Of a DNA stretch of 64,000 nt, positions 10,577 to 20,409 are shown piece by piece. The notes under the pieces were generated by a model, which was given only the letters and a program-made list of their open reading frames with translations, searched no databases and was not told the DNA's origin. The position numbers and the translations under genes are program-made. Position 1 is the first letter of the stretch. Each line of letters starts with the position of its first letter. This stretch comes from Molanna angustata (lineage: Eukaryota; Arthropoda; Insecta; Trichoptera; Molannidae): contig OY754977.1 of the NCBI GenBank assembly GCA_963576475.1, positions 12,089,854-12,153,853 of the forward strand. Reading direction: 5' to 3'.

Positions 10577-10682
10577 ATTGTTTTTCATCAAGAATTTTTA
10601 CAGAACATTAGCAAAAAGTTAAGGTATATTTTTCTAAATTATTATTTTTAAAACAATTTGTTTAGCAGCAATCGCCCCCTTA

Positions 10683-12438
10683 GTAAATTTCTCAATACCA
10701 CGATAATACTATGTAAGTACATAGTGTGTATAGTATTTTACGGCCATCCACTCGTCTACGAGTGATTCTAGATGTAAGTACATAATGTATACATAAGTAA
10801 TACGTACTTGTATCATGATAACATAAAATAAGACGATTAAATTAACGTTAACCTCTGCACTACATTTCTAATAAATCTATAGACAGTTTACAGCATAGAC
10901 AGTAAGTCGTAAATATATCTAGCAAATAAAAATATAATTCAAGAAAAAATGGAAATGCATGATCTACAGAAATGTGCATGTATTTTATATTAAAATATGC
11001 ACCAAGTCGATTATTTTCTTGTATTAGGTATCTCTGCCATCTCAAGTTACAGTCGAACTATTCATAAACAATGATAAGTGGTGTTCTCTGTATTTAAATG
11101 TATTAGCAGAAGAAGCAATGTAAACATCATAATAATATAGTACGGACAGTAACAACAGTATGATCATTTCTATTTACACGAATATGTTGCTTTGAAATAT
11201 CTTGTCGCATACTCTATATTTGTATCCAGAGATTTTTTACTCTCAGACGGTCATGAAAATAATAACAGTTATTAAGATAATCAAACTTGGAGATAAATAG
11301 ATATCTTGATAATTATTTCATACACATTTCTATGATTTTATGTTATCATGATACAAGTAGCCATAATAGTAATTGTTCCAATAGTGGTCATCGATGAATC
11401 ATTGTTTAACCAAAACCTGAGTTTTGAGTGTGCCACGTTTTCTTTTTGTTTTATCTTAATAATGTTTATATTTTATATAGCTACGAATATTACCACTAGA
11501 TGGTTTTGCTGGTATCTATTTTAATGAAATATATCTGAGCGTATAAATACACAACTTGCATTTATTTAGATGTATTGAATAAAGATACAAACTATAAAAA
11601 TGTATTACGTATCTCATAGGATAAATTGCAAAAAAAGGGTTAAGATACGGGTCTATCGAAAGACGGTGTAAGCATTTTAACGCAATTATATGTAGGTAAG
11701 AGATATAAAAAGATAATTCACATTAAAACTATACACTGAACTTAAAAAACATATAGAAGCATAAAAAAATTGTGTTTAGAAAGATATTTATCACCAAAAA
11801 GAATATTTAAAAAAAACTAGAATTGATATAGAATCTGTATTCTTGATTTTCCAAATGGAATTCTGTTTTTTAAATCAGTATTTGTTTATTTTTTTCTCGG
11901 AGTACAACATTTTGAAATGTAAGTACTGATCGGTGTAACTAGTCATACAAAATGCAACATACTAGAAACAGATGGCCAGGGTGAAAATGCATGTACTTTA
12001 CTAAAAAAATACGAGTACAACCACACTCTCTGTGCTTTTACTCTGTAAGTAGGTACAACTACAGGTATAATAAAAGTACGACATCTATATTTCTTGATCC
12101 CTTTGCCGATTTTTCTTCCTTCGTTTAACGGTATCCACTCAAATAAGAAATATTAAATATGTACATCGAATAAAACTGGCGATTTTAACGTAATTTAAGT
12201 AATATAGTTTCAATTTAAGAAAAGTGTAAAAATAAAATAACCGAGCGTCCATTTAAAACGCATATGTATAAGTCGTGTATATTTGGGGTCATCAGTATCA
12301 CGAGCAAGTAGTAATTAAGAACTGAGTCTTGACATAAACCAATAACACAACAGACCATTCCTCCACACCCGAATAACTCGAACGCTTATAATATATATAT
12401 TATATTGTGACTTTAATACCCAAAGTTGCATACGTTGA
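10683..12438. other. Intergenic AT-rich DNA, no gene recognised
   Basis: I found no exon-like frame, RNA gene or terminal-repeat pair. One 61-codon minus frame (10860-11045) has no family features. Confidence 0.5.
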
Positions 12439-12443
12439 ATATG
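12439..12443. repeat. Target-site duplication, left of copia element
   Basis: ATATG here and at 16944-16948 exactly flank the two LTRs. A 5-bp duplication is the usual size for Ty1/copia integrases. Confidence 0.95.
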
Positions 12444-12650
12444 TGTTGGTTATATTTGGCGAAATAAAAACTAAGTATACATATAATTAACAGAGTATTT
12501 TATTTTATTACAATCGCGCGTCGCGTCGGTATACGGTTGACAGTTACTTTTAAAAGCATAGATATATATGAAACACAGATTATGGACAATACAAATAATA
12601 TCTAAGTATTATAGTTAATAATGGCGCCAATTTCAAATCACATTTCAACA
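12444..12650 (-). repeat. 3' LTR of copia element
   Basis: 207 bp with TG...CA ends. It is identical by eye to 16737-16943. On the coding strand it contains AATAAA-type signals in 'taataaaataaaat'. Confidence 0.96.
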
Positions 12651-12661
12651 CTCCCACCAAA
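12651..12661 (-). other. Polypurine tract of copia element
   Basis: On the minus strand TTTGGTGGGAG directly precedes the 3' LTR. This is the expected position and composition for plus-strand priming. Confidence 0.75.
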
Positions 12662-12723
12662 TTGGCACCATCATAATACTAGTGAAAGACACAAAAAAAT
12701 ATATATGTATCAATCAATTGTAG

Positions 12724-15700
12724 TTACAAAGATTGAGCTAAATTCCTATCTATTACTCCCAACATTGACCTTAACTTCTGATAACGCTCCCTCGTCAGTG
12801 GTTTAGTTAGTATGTCAGCTATTTGCTTTTCAGTTGATACATACTCTAGTGTGAAAAGGTTTTCATTGAATTTCTCCCTTATAAACTTGTATCTTATGTC
12901 AATGTGCTTGGTGGTCTTATGGTTATTGGAGTTCTTGATATATTTGATTGTACTTTGATTGTCAATGTGTAGACTGTAGGTCAATTTTTCATTGTCAATG
13001 ACTATGTCATTTAATAATTGTTTTAACCAAAGTAATTCTTTGGTGGCTGCACACGCTGCCATAAATTCAGCTTCCATAGTGGATAAAGCAACGGTTTTTT
13101 GCTGTTGGCTGCTCCATGTTATGGCTGCGTTCATTGTCATTGCAACATAGCCACTGGTTGAACGTCTACTATCCAAGTCACCTGCATAATCTGAATCTGA
13201 GAATATATTAAATGTCATGTTGGTAGTAGTATCATAATAAAGACCAAAGCTGGTGGTATCCTTTAGATATCGTATAACTCTCTTTGCCGCAATCCAATGT
13301 GTCTGACTATAATTGTTTAGGTATCTACTGAGTGCACTAACGGCGAACATGATGTCTGGACGGCTTACAATGGCTAAGTACATTAATGAGCCTACTATCT
13401 CCCTATATGGAGTGTTGTCATCAAGCGGTTCTCCTTTCTGAAGCACAGAGTGTGGATCTGCTGGGATACATAAACTCTTTGCATTTTCTAAATTCCATTT
13501 TGTTACCAATTGTCTGACATATTTTTCCTGATGAAGAAAGATCGCATTTTTGTAACGGAATCTGTCTATTTGAATACTAACATAACTATTGACCTCTGTG
13601 TGTAGCGTTGTCTTGAAATTAATTGTCAAGTCACGTATAATATAGTTGATGGTGTCGATGCTCTGTGATATTAGTAGTCCATCATCCACATACAGCAGCA
13701 AGTATATTTTGATATTCCCAATAAGACTTGTGTGTAAGCACTGATCGGCATCACTGGCTACAAACCTATGTTTCTTCAGAAATATGGTAAACTTGTCGTT
13801 CCAACACCTCGATGATTGTTTGAGGCCATATATAGATTTCTTCAATTTACATACTAAGCTAGCATTATCTTGGTCGAGTCCCTCGGGTACTTGCATGTAT
13901 ATATCTTCCTGTAGTTCACCATATAAGAAAGCAGTTTTAATATCGAATTGATACATCTCCAGATTGTTCATAGCTGCATATGAAAGTAAGAGGCGAATTG
14001 TATCATATCTGACAGTTGGTGCAAAGGTTTCTTTATAATCAATTCCTTCTATCTGTGAGTATCCTTTGGCACATAGTCTTGCCTTATATTTAACTTCTTT
14101 GTCCATGTCTTTAAGTTTAAATACCCATTTACATCCAATAACATTTACATCAGCAGGTTTGGGTACCAACTGCCATGTATTATTTTCTTCGTGAGCTTTT
14201 AATTCCTCTTTGATGGCAAGATTCCAGTCGGTAGACTCGTCACAGTTGATGGCCTGCTTATATGTTTCCGGTATAGATTGAACTATATTTGCTTCATACC
14301 TTTTTGGTTTGTTCAATGTATCTCTTACTCTTAGCGTCATTTTTCCAAATTGTGCTTCTACGCCTGATTCAGAATTAGCACTAGATTCTGGCATTGGTAC
14401 AGGATTATCATTATCTTGCACCATATGGGGAATATTGTCTTCCATAAAGTTTTCAAATTCATTGTTGTCATAAACTTGAAGAACATCATCTTGTTGAATT
14501 GAGTTATCTTCAACTACGTTATTGTTCTCACAGCTTGGGAATTCTATGAGTTGGTAATCGGAATCTTTTATCTCGATGGGCATTTCTTCTTCAGTGAATA
14601 TTACATCTCTTGATATAGTTATTTGTCTGGTGGTCATGTTGTACAACCTGTAGTTACTGGAGTTCGATTCATATCCTATAAATAATAGCTTTTCACTTTT
14701 GCTATCAAATTTCTTTCTTCTTTCTTTAGGAATATGCATGTAGCATACTGTCCCAAAGGTTCTGAGATGTGAGAGATCAGGTTTGGTTCTAGTCCATTTT
14801 TCATAGGGTGTCACCTCCTTCTTTGATGATGTTCTATTAAGAACATACACTGCAGCGTTTATTGCTTCAGCCCACAAGTATTTTGGCAAGTTTTTGGCGT
14901 ATATCATTGATCGAGCACTTTCTACTATGGTGCGGTTGGAGCGCTCACTCACACCGTTTTGTTGCGGAGTGTAAGGAGCTGTGGTTTGTAACTGTATTCC
15001 ACGTTGGGCTGCAAATTCTCTAAAGAGACCATTGCAGAATTCTGAGCCATTGTCCGTGTGAAGTATTTTAACTCTAATGTTGTACTTATTTTGAATTAAG
15101 TGGACATAATTTTTGAACGCTTCCAGTGCGTCACACTTTTGCTTCAAGAATGTAACTACTCTAAAATTGGAGTAGCCGTCTGTGAATGTGATGAAATATT
15201 TGCTCCCACTAATTGATGGTGTTTCTATGGGGCCACACAGGTCACTATATATGATATCTCCATTCTCGTGACTCACCGGTAATGTACCTTTCAGAGGTAG
15301 GCGATGTTGTTTCCCTTTCACACATGCTTCACAAAAGAAATCATCATAGTTATTGATTTTTATGCCTTTTATCAGGTTATTTTCAATCATGTGTTTTATG
15401 GTGTTTATGTTTGTGTGTCCCATTCTTTCGTGCAACTTCTTCAAGCTCAATGAAGTTACTGTGTTGCATTCACTTTGGTTCACTTCTGTTTTTATGAGCA
15501 TGGAATACAAATTATTTTGGGACCTTTTTCCACATGCCACCAATGAACCATTATCATAGATCATGGCATTTTCGCCCTTTTTAATGATTGTCATGTTTTT
15601 TTTTGTTAGGACACCTTCTGCAAACAGATTTTTCTTCAAACCAGGTATATACCACACATCCGACATGGTCGAATTTGACCACTGACCTTTAACGAGTACC

Positions 15701-16608
15701 TTGATGTTAACTTTTCCAGTTCCTTTTACCACAAGTTCGGCGTTATTTCCCAAATTAACCGAAAAGTGTGTGCATTCTTTGAGGTCTTGGAAGAAATCTC
15801 TTCTATAAGTCATATGAGCTGAAGCTCCACTATCCAGGATCCATACATCAGAAGGATCAGTTGGCAATTTCATATCTTCTACATTAAATGCTGAACCACT
15901 ATTGAAGAAACTGTTGTTGCCGTCCCTCTTATTTGGCATATTACAATTCCTGGCCATATGGCCAAGTTTGTTACAGTTGTAACATCTAATAATTGCTTTC
16001 CTTTTGTTTCTGACAGTTGACAACGCAGTAGCATTAGGCTGATGATCCTTTTCATTATTTGTCTCTTCATCGAGTAACCTGGCTGTCAAATTGTCGATGG
16101 TTTGCCTCCCTTCGTCTAGTGACAGCCATGCTTGTCTCAAAGATTTGTAATTTTCTGGCAAGTTGTTTAAGATTTTTGTAATGATGGCAGTGTCACTGAT
16201 TGATTCGCCCGCTTCTCGCAATTGACGAGCTATGGTTTCTATTTTAGATATGTGACTGCTCATCGACGCGTCGGTTGTAATTTTGTAATTGGAAAATTGT
16301 TCATAAAGGAGCATTTTATTTAACTCTCCCTTTCTGTCGTAGATTGTGTCTAATTTTTCTATTATAGATTTCGCTGATGAACAATTCTCAATTAGCGAAA
16401 TTGTCTCCAAGTCTAGCGCCGATGATATGAGGAACATCGCTTTGGCGTCCGTCGTCGATTTTTCTTCGACTTCCGCAGCTGTCAACGCCGTCGTATTATA
16501 CACAACATTGTATAATCCATTAGCCTTCAAAGCACAGTTGAGTTGAAATCTCCACTGTCTGTAATTGCTGCCAGCAAACTTTGGCAATACGCTGAAGTTG
16601 ATGCTCAT
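12724..16608 (-). CDS. Copia gag-pol polyprotein, 1294 aa, intact
   Basis: A single frame encodes all retrotransposition functions in the copia order. Gag runs over about residues 1-205, starting with a UBN2/DUF4219-like SNYRQWRFQLNCAL. A CCHC zinc knuckle, CYNCNKLGHMARNC, lies near 208. The aspartic protease has WILDSGASAHM near 257. Integrase has an N-terminal HERMGHTN...CEAC zinc site near 393 and catalytic D near DLCGP (455), D in HTDNGSEF (518) and E in QQNGVSERSNR (551). Reverse transcriptase has FDIKTAFLYGE near 889 and the catalytic YVDDGL near 972. RNase H has DSDYAGDLDSRRSTSG near 1139 and TMEAEF near 1175. Integrase preceding RT is diagnostic of Ty1/copia. I see no frameshift or lost catalytic residue, so the element may be autonomous. 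Gag and Pol come from one frame with no obvious frameshift site. Confidence 0.97.
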   Translation of the reverse strand: MSINFSVLPKFAGSNYRQWRFQLNCALKANGLYNVVYNTTALTAAEVEEKSTTDAKAMFLISSALDLETISLIENCSSAKSIIEKLDTIYDRKGELNKMLLYEQFSNYKITTDASMSSHISKIETIARQLREAGESISDTAIITKILNNLPENYKSLRQAWLSLDEGRQTIDNLTARLLDEETNNEKDHQPNATALSTVRNKRKAIIRCYNCNKLGHMARNCNMPNKRDGNNSFFNSGSAFNVEDMKLPTDPSDVWILDSGASAHMTYRRDFFQDLKECTHFSVNLGNNAELVVKGTGKVNIKVLVKGQWSNSTMSDVWYIPGLKKNLFAEGVLTKKNMTIIKKGENAMIYDNGSLVACGKRSQNNLYSMLIKTEVNQSECNTVTSLSLKKLHERMGHTNINTIKHMIENNLIKGIKINNYDDFFCEACVKGKQHRLPLKGTLPVSHENGDIIYSDLCGPIETPSISGSKYFITFTDGYSNFRVVTFLKQKCDALEAFKNYVHLIQNKYNIRVKILHTDNGSEFCNGLFREFAAQRGIQLQTTAPYTPQQNGVSERSNRTIVESARSMIYAKNLPKYLWAEAINAAVYVLNRTSSKKEVTPYEKWTRTKPDLSHLRTFGTVCYMHIPKERRKKFDSKSEKLLFIGYESNSSNYRLYNMTTRQITISRDVIFTEEEMPIEIKDSDYQLIEFPSCENNNVVEDNSIQQDDVLQVYDNNEFENFMEDNIPHMVQDNDNPVPMPESSANSESGVEAQFGKMTLRVRDTLNKPKRYEANIVQSIPETYKQAINCDESTDWNLAIKEELKAHEENNTWQLVPKPADVNVIGCKWVFKLKDMDKEVKYKARLCAKGYSQIEGIDYKETFAPTVRYDTIRLLLSYAAMNNLEMYQFDIKTAFLYGELQEDIYMQVPEGLDQDNASLVCKLKKSIYGLKQSSRCWNDKFTIFLKKHRFVASDADQCLHTSLIGNIKIYLLLYVDDGLLISQSIDTINYIIRDLTINFKTTLHTEVNSYVSIQIDRFRYKNAIFLHQEKYVRQLVTKWNLENAKSLCIPADPHSVLQKGEPLDDNTPYREIVGSLMYLAIVSRPDIMFAVSALSRYLNNYSQTHWIAAKRVIRYLKDTTSFGLYYDTTTNMTFNIFSDSDYAGDLDSRRSTSGYVAMTMNAAITWSSQQQKTVALSTMEAEFMAACAATKELLWLKQLLNDIVIDNEKLTYSLHIDNQSTIKYIKNSNNHKTTKHIDIRYKFIREKFNENLFTLEYVSTEKQIADILTKPLTRERYQKLRSMLGVIDRNLAQSL

Positions 16609-16722
16609 TGTCGGAGTTCGAAAACACGTGGATATCTGACGAAGAATAAAAAAACGTGATGTCGGCGAACTTTATAATAAACACAACTTTACTGAGGCTT
16701 TATTAACTCTGCACGCGACTTC

Positions 16723-16736
16723 CTGGGCCCATAACC
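16723..16736 (-). other. Copia primer-binding site, complementary to initiator tRNA-Met anticodon arm
   Basis: The plus strand reads CTGGGCCCATAACC directly against the 5' LTR. This equals the anticodon stem-loop (CAU) sequence of animal initiator tRNA-Met. Drosophila copia is known to prime from a half-tRNA-iMet cut in the anticodon loop, and this element has the same arrangement. The tRNA match is from memory of its sequence. Confidence 0.85.
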
Positions 16737-16943
16737 TGTTGGTTATATTTGGCGAAATAAAAACTAAGTATACATATAATTAACAGAGTATTTTATTTTA
16801 TTACAATCGCGCGTCGCGTCGGTATACGGTTGACAGTTACTTTTAAAAGCATAGATATATATGAAACACAGATTATGGACAATACAAATAATATCTAAGT
16901 ATTATAGTTAATAATGGCGCCAATTTCAAATCACATTTCAACA
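16737..16943 (-). repeat. 5' LTR of copia element
   Basis: 207 bp, identical by eye to the 3' LTR. It should carry the promoter for the minus-strand transcript. The element's ATG is about 130 bp downstream. Confidence 0.96.
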
Positions 16944-16948
16944 ATATG
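16944..16948. repeat. Target-site duplication, right of copia element
   Basis: ATATG, matching 12439-12443. Confidence 0.95.
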
Positions 16949-17304
16949 CAGTATAATTTTCTGATACACGGGAATCATAATTTTAATATTTATCCAGAAA
17001 CCCGGTTGTAAAGGTAAAGGGGGAGATAAATATGAGAGCGAATGAGAAATATATCGCATGGTTTTCCACTTATTGTTGATTACCTAACAGTATTTTTTAC
17101 TTTTTTCACTATTTTTTTTATTATCTTCAGTATTTTAAATACATAAGTACCTACTTAGATAAATGTAGAATATTGTTTTAATTCCATGAATACTTCATGG
17201 GTTGCAAGTTGCAACTATATAGTTAATTTATATTTCTCAAAAAATATTGACTTAATTCACAAAGTAACTGCGACCGCCGCGCCGTGCACTCTTTAAGCTC
17301 ATAA

Positions 17305-17530
17305 AAAATATATCTACGACACATGGTTATGGAGTAATTTAAAATAAATCTTTAAAAAAGGATATTTTTATTATTTTTTTTGGAGGGAATTTAGGCTGAA
17401 ATTAAAATTGTGTGACGGACATTCACTAGAGAAATGTTGAAAACACTCACAGTATTTTTTCTAGAAACACGCTGTTTAACATATTTGAGGAGTTTGATTT
17501 GAAATTGGGGTGTTTAGGTTTATATACCCC
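17305..17530 (+). repeat. Dispersed repeat, inverted copy at 52495-52705
   Basis: 'acatggttatggagtaattt', 'gaatttaggctgaaatt', 'cattcactagagaaatgttg' and 'ttgaaattggggtgttta' all recur inverted and in order at 52495-52705. It is unclassified and has no coding capacity. A 60-codon frame nearby is not supported. Confidence 0.6.
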
Positions 17531-17539
17531 CTTAAACAA

Positions 17540-18012
17540 AAATCACAAATTCGTTACATATTGTTGTACAAGCATTATTATACACATAAAAATCTCGTAT
17601 CATGAAACCGCCCAATCCATTGCAATTGAATTTTCTGAATGTGTATGGTTAGTTCCGGATCGAAAAATAGGATGGTTTTGAATCAGATGGGTGGAGCTTT
17701 TATTGAGATTAAAAAAATATATTTTTATTTTTTCAACGAAATTAAGTACTATTTTTTTAGATTTCTAACCTAAAAATACATATAAACACTAATTTTGATT
17801 TCCCTACACGCCCGCACGAATTTTTATAGGAAAAATGAAATTTTTGATTTGTGTAAGTTTTCAATAGACAGGGGTGTGAAAAAAATAATATACCACACTC
17901 AAATGCACGATTTTTTTTTTGAAAATACATAAAATGAGCTTTATATGAAAGCAATCTACATAGAAGGCGATTTGCGGTAGAACAACGTCTGCCGGGCTCA
18001 CTAGTTTTCCAT
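17540..18012. other. AT-rich spacer, nothing recognised
   Basis: Overlapping minus-strand frames of 63-92 codons have poly-Phe/Lys composition and no domain. I see no gene. Confidence 0.5.
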
Positions 18013-18100
18013 TGTAAGTCTCCAGAATGTGGCAACTTGTTATTGGGTGCATGTAAAATTAATATTTGTTAGTTGCCCGAGAAGCAATAATAAATAAATA
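18013..18100 (+). repeat. Truncated copy of the tRNA-derived SINE (3' body only)
   Basis: It has 'gtaagtctccagaatgtggc' and 'agttgcccgagaagcaat' followed by (taaa)n. The tRNA head is missing and a short internal deletion removes part of the body. Confidence 0.75.
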
Positions 18101-19032
18101 CATATATTTTGCTATAACTAAGCACAAAGTTGAAATATTTGTAAAATGAGTGTTTATAGGTATATTTTTGTACTTGTCGAACGAGTGTCTGATGAGCAAC
18201 TTGAGCAAGTACGCCAAGTACTTATGACAGCTCGAATAGTATGAACAACATTCAGTTAATAATGAGATCATCGCTGAAACACATCGACCTAAAGTAAACC
18301 AAAATAACTTTAACTTCATATATGGCAAGTACTTGATGAATACAGTAAAAGCTAAACGAAATGGCTTCTTTGATTCAACTTAAAATATAATTTATGCTAA
18401 AAAAATATTCGTTCGGCAAAGGTACACAATTTACATTAATGCCTATTCAATTAATTATTTAAAAAAATATTGATTATCATTGTAGTGTTTAGTAAAAATG
18501 TTAAAAAAAATTGAAGTAGGCATGCATATTTTTGGTAACTAAGCTATTTAATTCAAACAAATATGGAACACAATTTTTAAATACCAACATTTTAGAGCTA
18601 CATAGCTTATATTATACACGCTAATCTACGACCATACGACTAAACTCTTCAAAATTGACGATCAAAAATAGATTGTGATACCAATCCGGATTCTTGACAA
18701 TGCTTTTATCTCCAAAAACAATTTCTACGCTGAGTTGATTAACTGAGTTGATTTCAGTACCTATTATCAAACTTAAACTAAACATCAAATTTATATAAAA
18801 CTAATTATAGATGATAAATATTTTGTTGTTCGATTGACAATTACTTAATTAATTCGTTGGAATTACTTAATTAATTAATGTAGGTATACAAAAAATATTA
18901 ATTACATTATAATTCTATGTACCTATTAATAGTTCAAAAAAATATGAATATCGGACTTGAAAATATAATAAAAAAGTAATAAGAGCCTACTCTTGTTATT
19001 TTCTTCTGCAATCACATATTTTTTCAATTACC

Positions 19033-19375
19033 TTCGAAATATTTATGGTGCTACAGGTGCATGGCTAGGATCCATTGGTTTAGACCACATTCTAAATGAC
19101 GTGGCACTGAGCAGACTCGGAAAAACGAGACAGCTCCTAATGATGGTTGCCCAACAACGATCAAAATGGATAGGCCATAACATCAGGCATCCGGGTCTGC
19201 TTCTTACTATCGCCGTAGGAATGATGGAAGGCAGAGACTGTAGAGGTTGGCCTAGAGACAGTTATATGGACCAGGTGTGAACAGTGATGTGCGCTGCAGC
19301 AGCTACCAAGAGATGGTGAAGATATTATGTAGGTATGCAAACGATTCCTATGATTACAACCACGAAGAAGAATGA
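19033..19375 (+). pseudogene. LINE fragment, C-terminal part of reverse-transcriptase ORF
   Basis: The frame reads LDHILNDVALSRLGKTRQ, then [17 protein letters not shown] and GRDCRGWPRDSYMDQV. It is homologous to the better kept fragment at 50472-51064 ([42 protein letters not shown]). Such W-I-G-H...GRPR...Y segments are the tail of RTE-type LINE ORFs. There is a frameshift near 19045 and a stop near 19280, so it is a dead fragment. It ends in 'cgaagaagaatg', similar to other tails of this family. Confidence 0.75.
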
Positions 19376-19379
19376 ATAT

Positions 19380-20224
19380 ATTGCAATAAAATAATTAAGT
19401 ACCTACTACGACAAAAGTTTTCCGAAACAATTATTTTTACGTAAAAATCCGATACAGTGAAGTATGTAATTTTGTGCACTTATAATCAAAAGACACACGC
19501 AGTCTTTTTCTTGAATTTTATACAAGGCCAATACCGAATGGGTCTCACTGTGAAAATGTATGTATGTATATGGTTTTCACCATATATTTTTTGTTTTGTT
19601 TTATAAGTGATATATTGTAAATAGAAGTGTCTATATTGGGATAATGCTAAAAATCAGCTGCTGGAGGCTTGTCTTCCTTCGAAATAGCTGAGCATGGTCC
19701 TATTGAAACGTTGTTTTATATATAAATATTTTTTGTCAATTAACTGTTATTTGTAAACTTCTTAAAAAATCACGTTCATTAAAACTAATGATTAAGTTTA
19801 AATGTATTATAATTATATTGATTAAAAATATATAATTTTTTCAATTTAAAATGTAAAATATAAGATTATTTTGTAATAGGTATTCTGAGAAAAAAAACAT
19901 GTCATTAATGAAATAAATAATGAGTAGCATCTGCTCGTTATATTGCAAAGCACATCAATAAATATAATATAAACATATGATATATTCCTTTTTTACACCA
20001 TGTATGAAACAAAGGCGATCTTTGTTCACATCTCAAGGGTGAAGGAGCAGTATTTAGTATTTAGTTGTTGATCACATGTGCTTCCAGATGCATTAAAGCC
20101 ACTAGCCACCAGCATGTAGGGAGAAGCACTTGTTATGTTTATATCCAAGAGTTCATTATTCAACAAGTGCACGACGAAGAAAGCATCAAATACATTTTAT
20201 ACACAAATATCGTAATTAAAAATT
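19380..20224. other. Upstream region of CCBE1-like gene
   Basis: AT-rich, with no repeats recognised. It must hold the promoter and 5' UTR of the CCBE1-like gene, but I cannot point to a convincing TATA or initiator element. Confidence 0.4.
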
Positions 20225-20251
20225 ATGAGTGCATGCGTTAAATTTTTGTGA
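20225..20251 (+). promoter_or_regulatory. Possible upstream ORF (8 codons) before the CCBE1-like start
   Basis: ATG AGT GCA ... TGA ends 15 bp before the ATG of the main frame. If transcribed, it could lower translation of the main frame. It may also be chance. Confidence 0.3.
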
Positions 20252-20266
20252 TATTTATAATAAGTA

Positions 20267-20409
20267 ATGGCCAGTGTATTAAACATTTGGTTTATGGTTT
20301 TGATGTTTGGTGCATTTGGATCCACAAATTGTTTTGGAAATACTTCATCCGAAGAGGAATATGAAGGATATCCGGTAGATGGATTGGGCGACTTTGAACC
20401 AGCTAAATC
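20267..20409 (+). CDS. CCBE1: Exon 1 of CCBE1-like gene: signal peptide
   Basis: This exon was not visible as a long frame. It reads [19 protein letters not shown], a typical signal peptide, then an acidic SSEEEYEGY...DFEPAK. The donor is TC|GTGTGT. It leaves two bases that join the single base opening exon 2 to make a Ser codon, so the phases fit. Vertebrate CCBE1 also has an acidic stretch between its signal peptide and first Cys. The 9-kb intron that follows makes the link an inference. Confidence 0.75.

Larger units (their letters stand above)
9876..10680. mobile_element. Non-autonomous TIR element, 805 bp, TA-flanked, with two MITEs nested inside
   Basis: The left end is AGGGGGCGACTGCTGCC preceded by TA (9874-9875). 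The right end is the inverse, GGCAGCAATCGCCCCCT in related form, followed by TA (10681-10682). Inside lie the foldback MITE 9934-10117 and the MITE 10229-10576. A TA duplication suggests a Tc1/mariner-type mobiliser. No transposase remains. Confidence 0.65.
12444..16943 (-). mobile_element. Complete Ty1/copia LTR retrotransposon (4500 bp)
   Basis: It has two 207-bp LTRs (12444-12650 and 16737-16943), both TGTTGG...CAACA and identical by eye. The ATATG duplication, a primer-binding site at 16723-16736, a purine tract at 12651-12661 and one unbroken polyprotein frame on the minus strand complete it. Identical LTRs and an open frame indicate a very recent insertion. It sits between the MADF-BESS gene and CCBE1, outside any exon. 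Confidence 0.97.
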
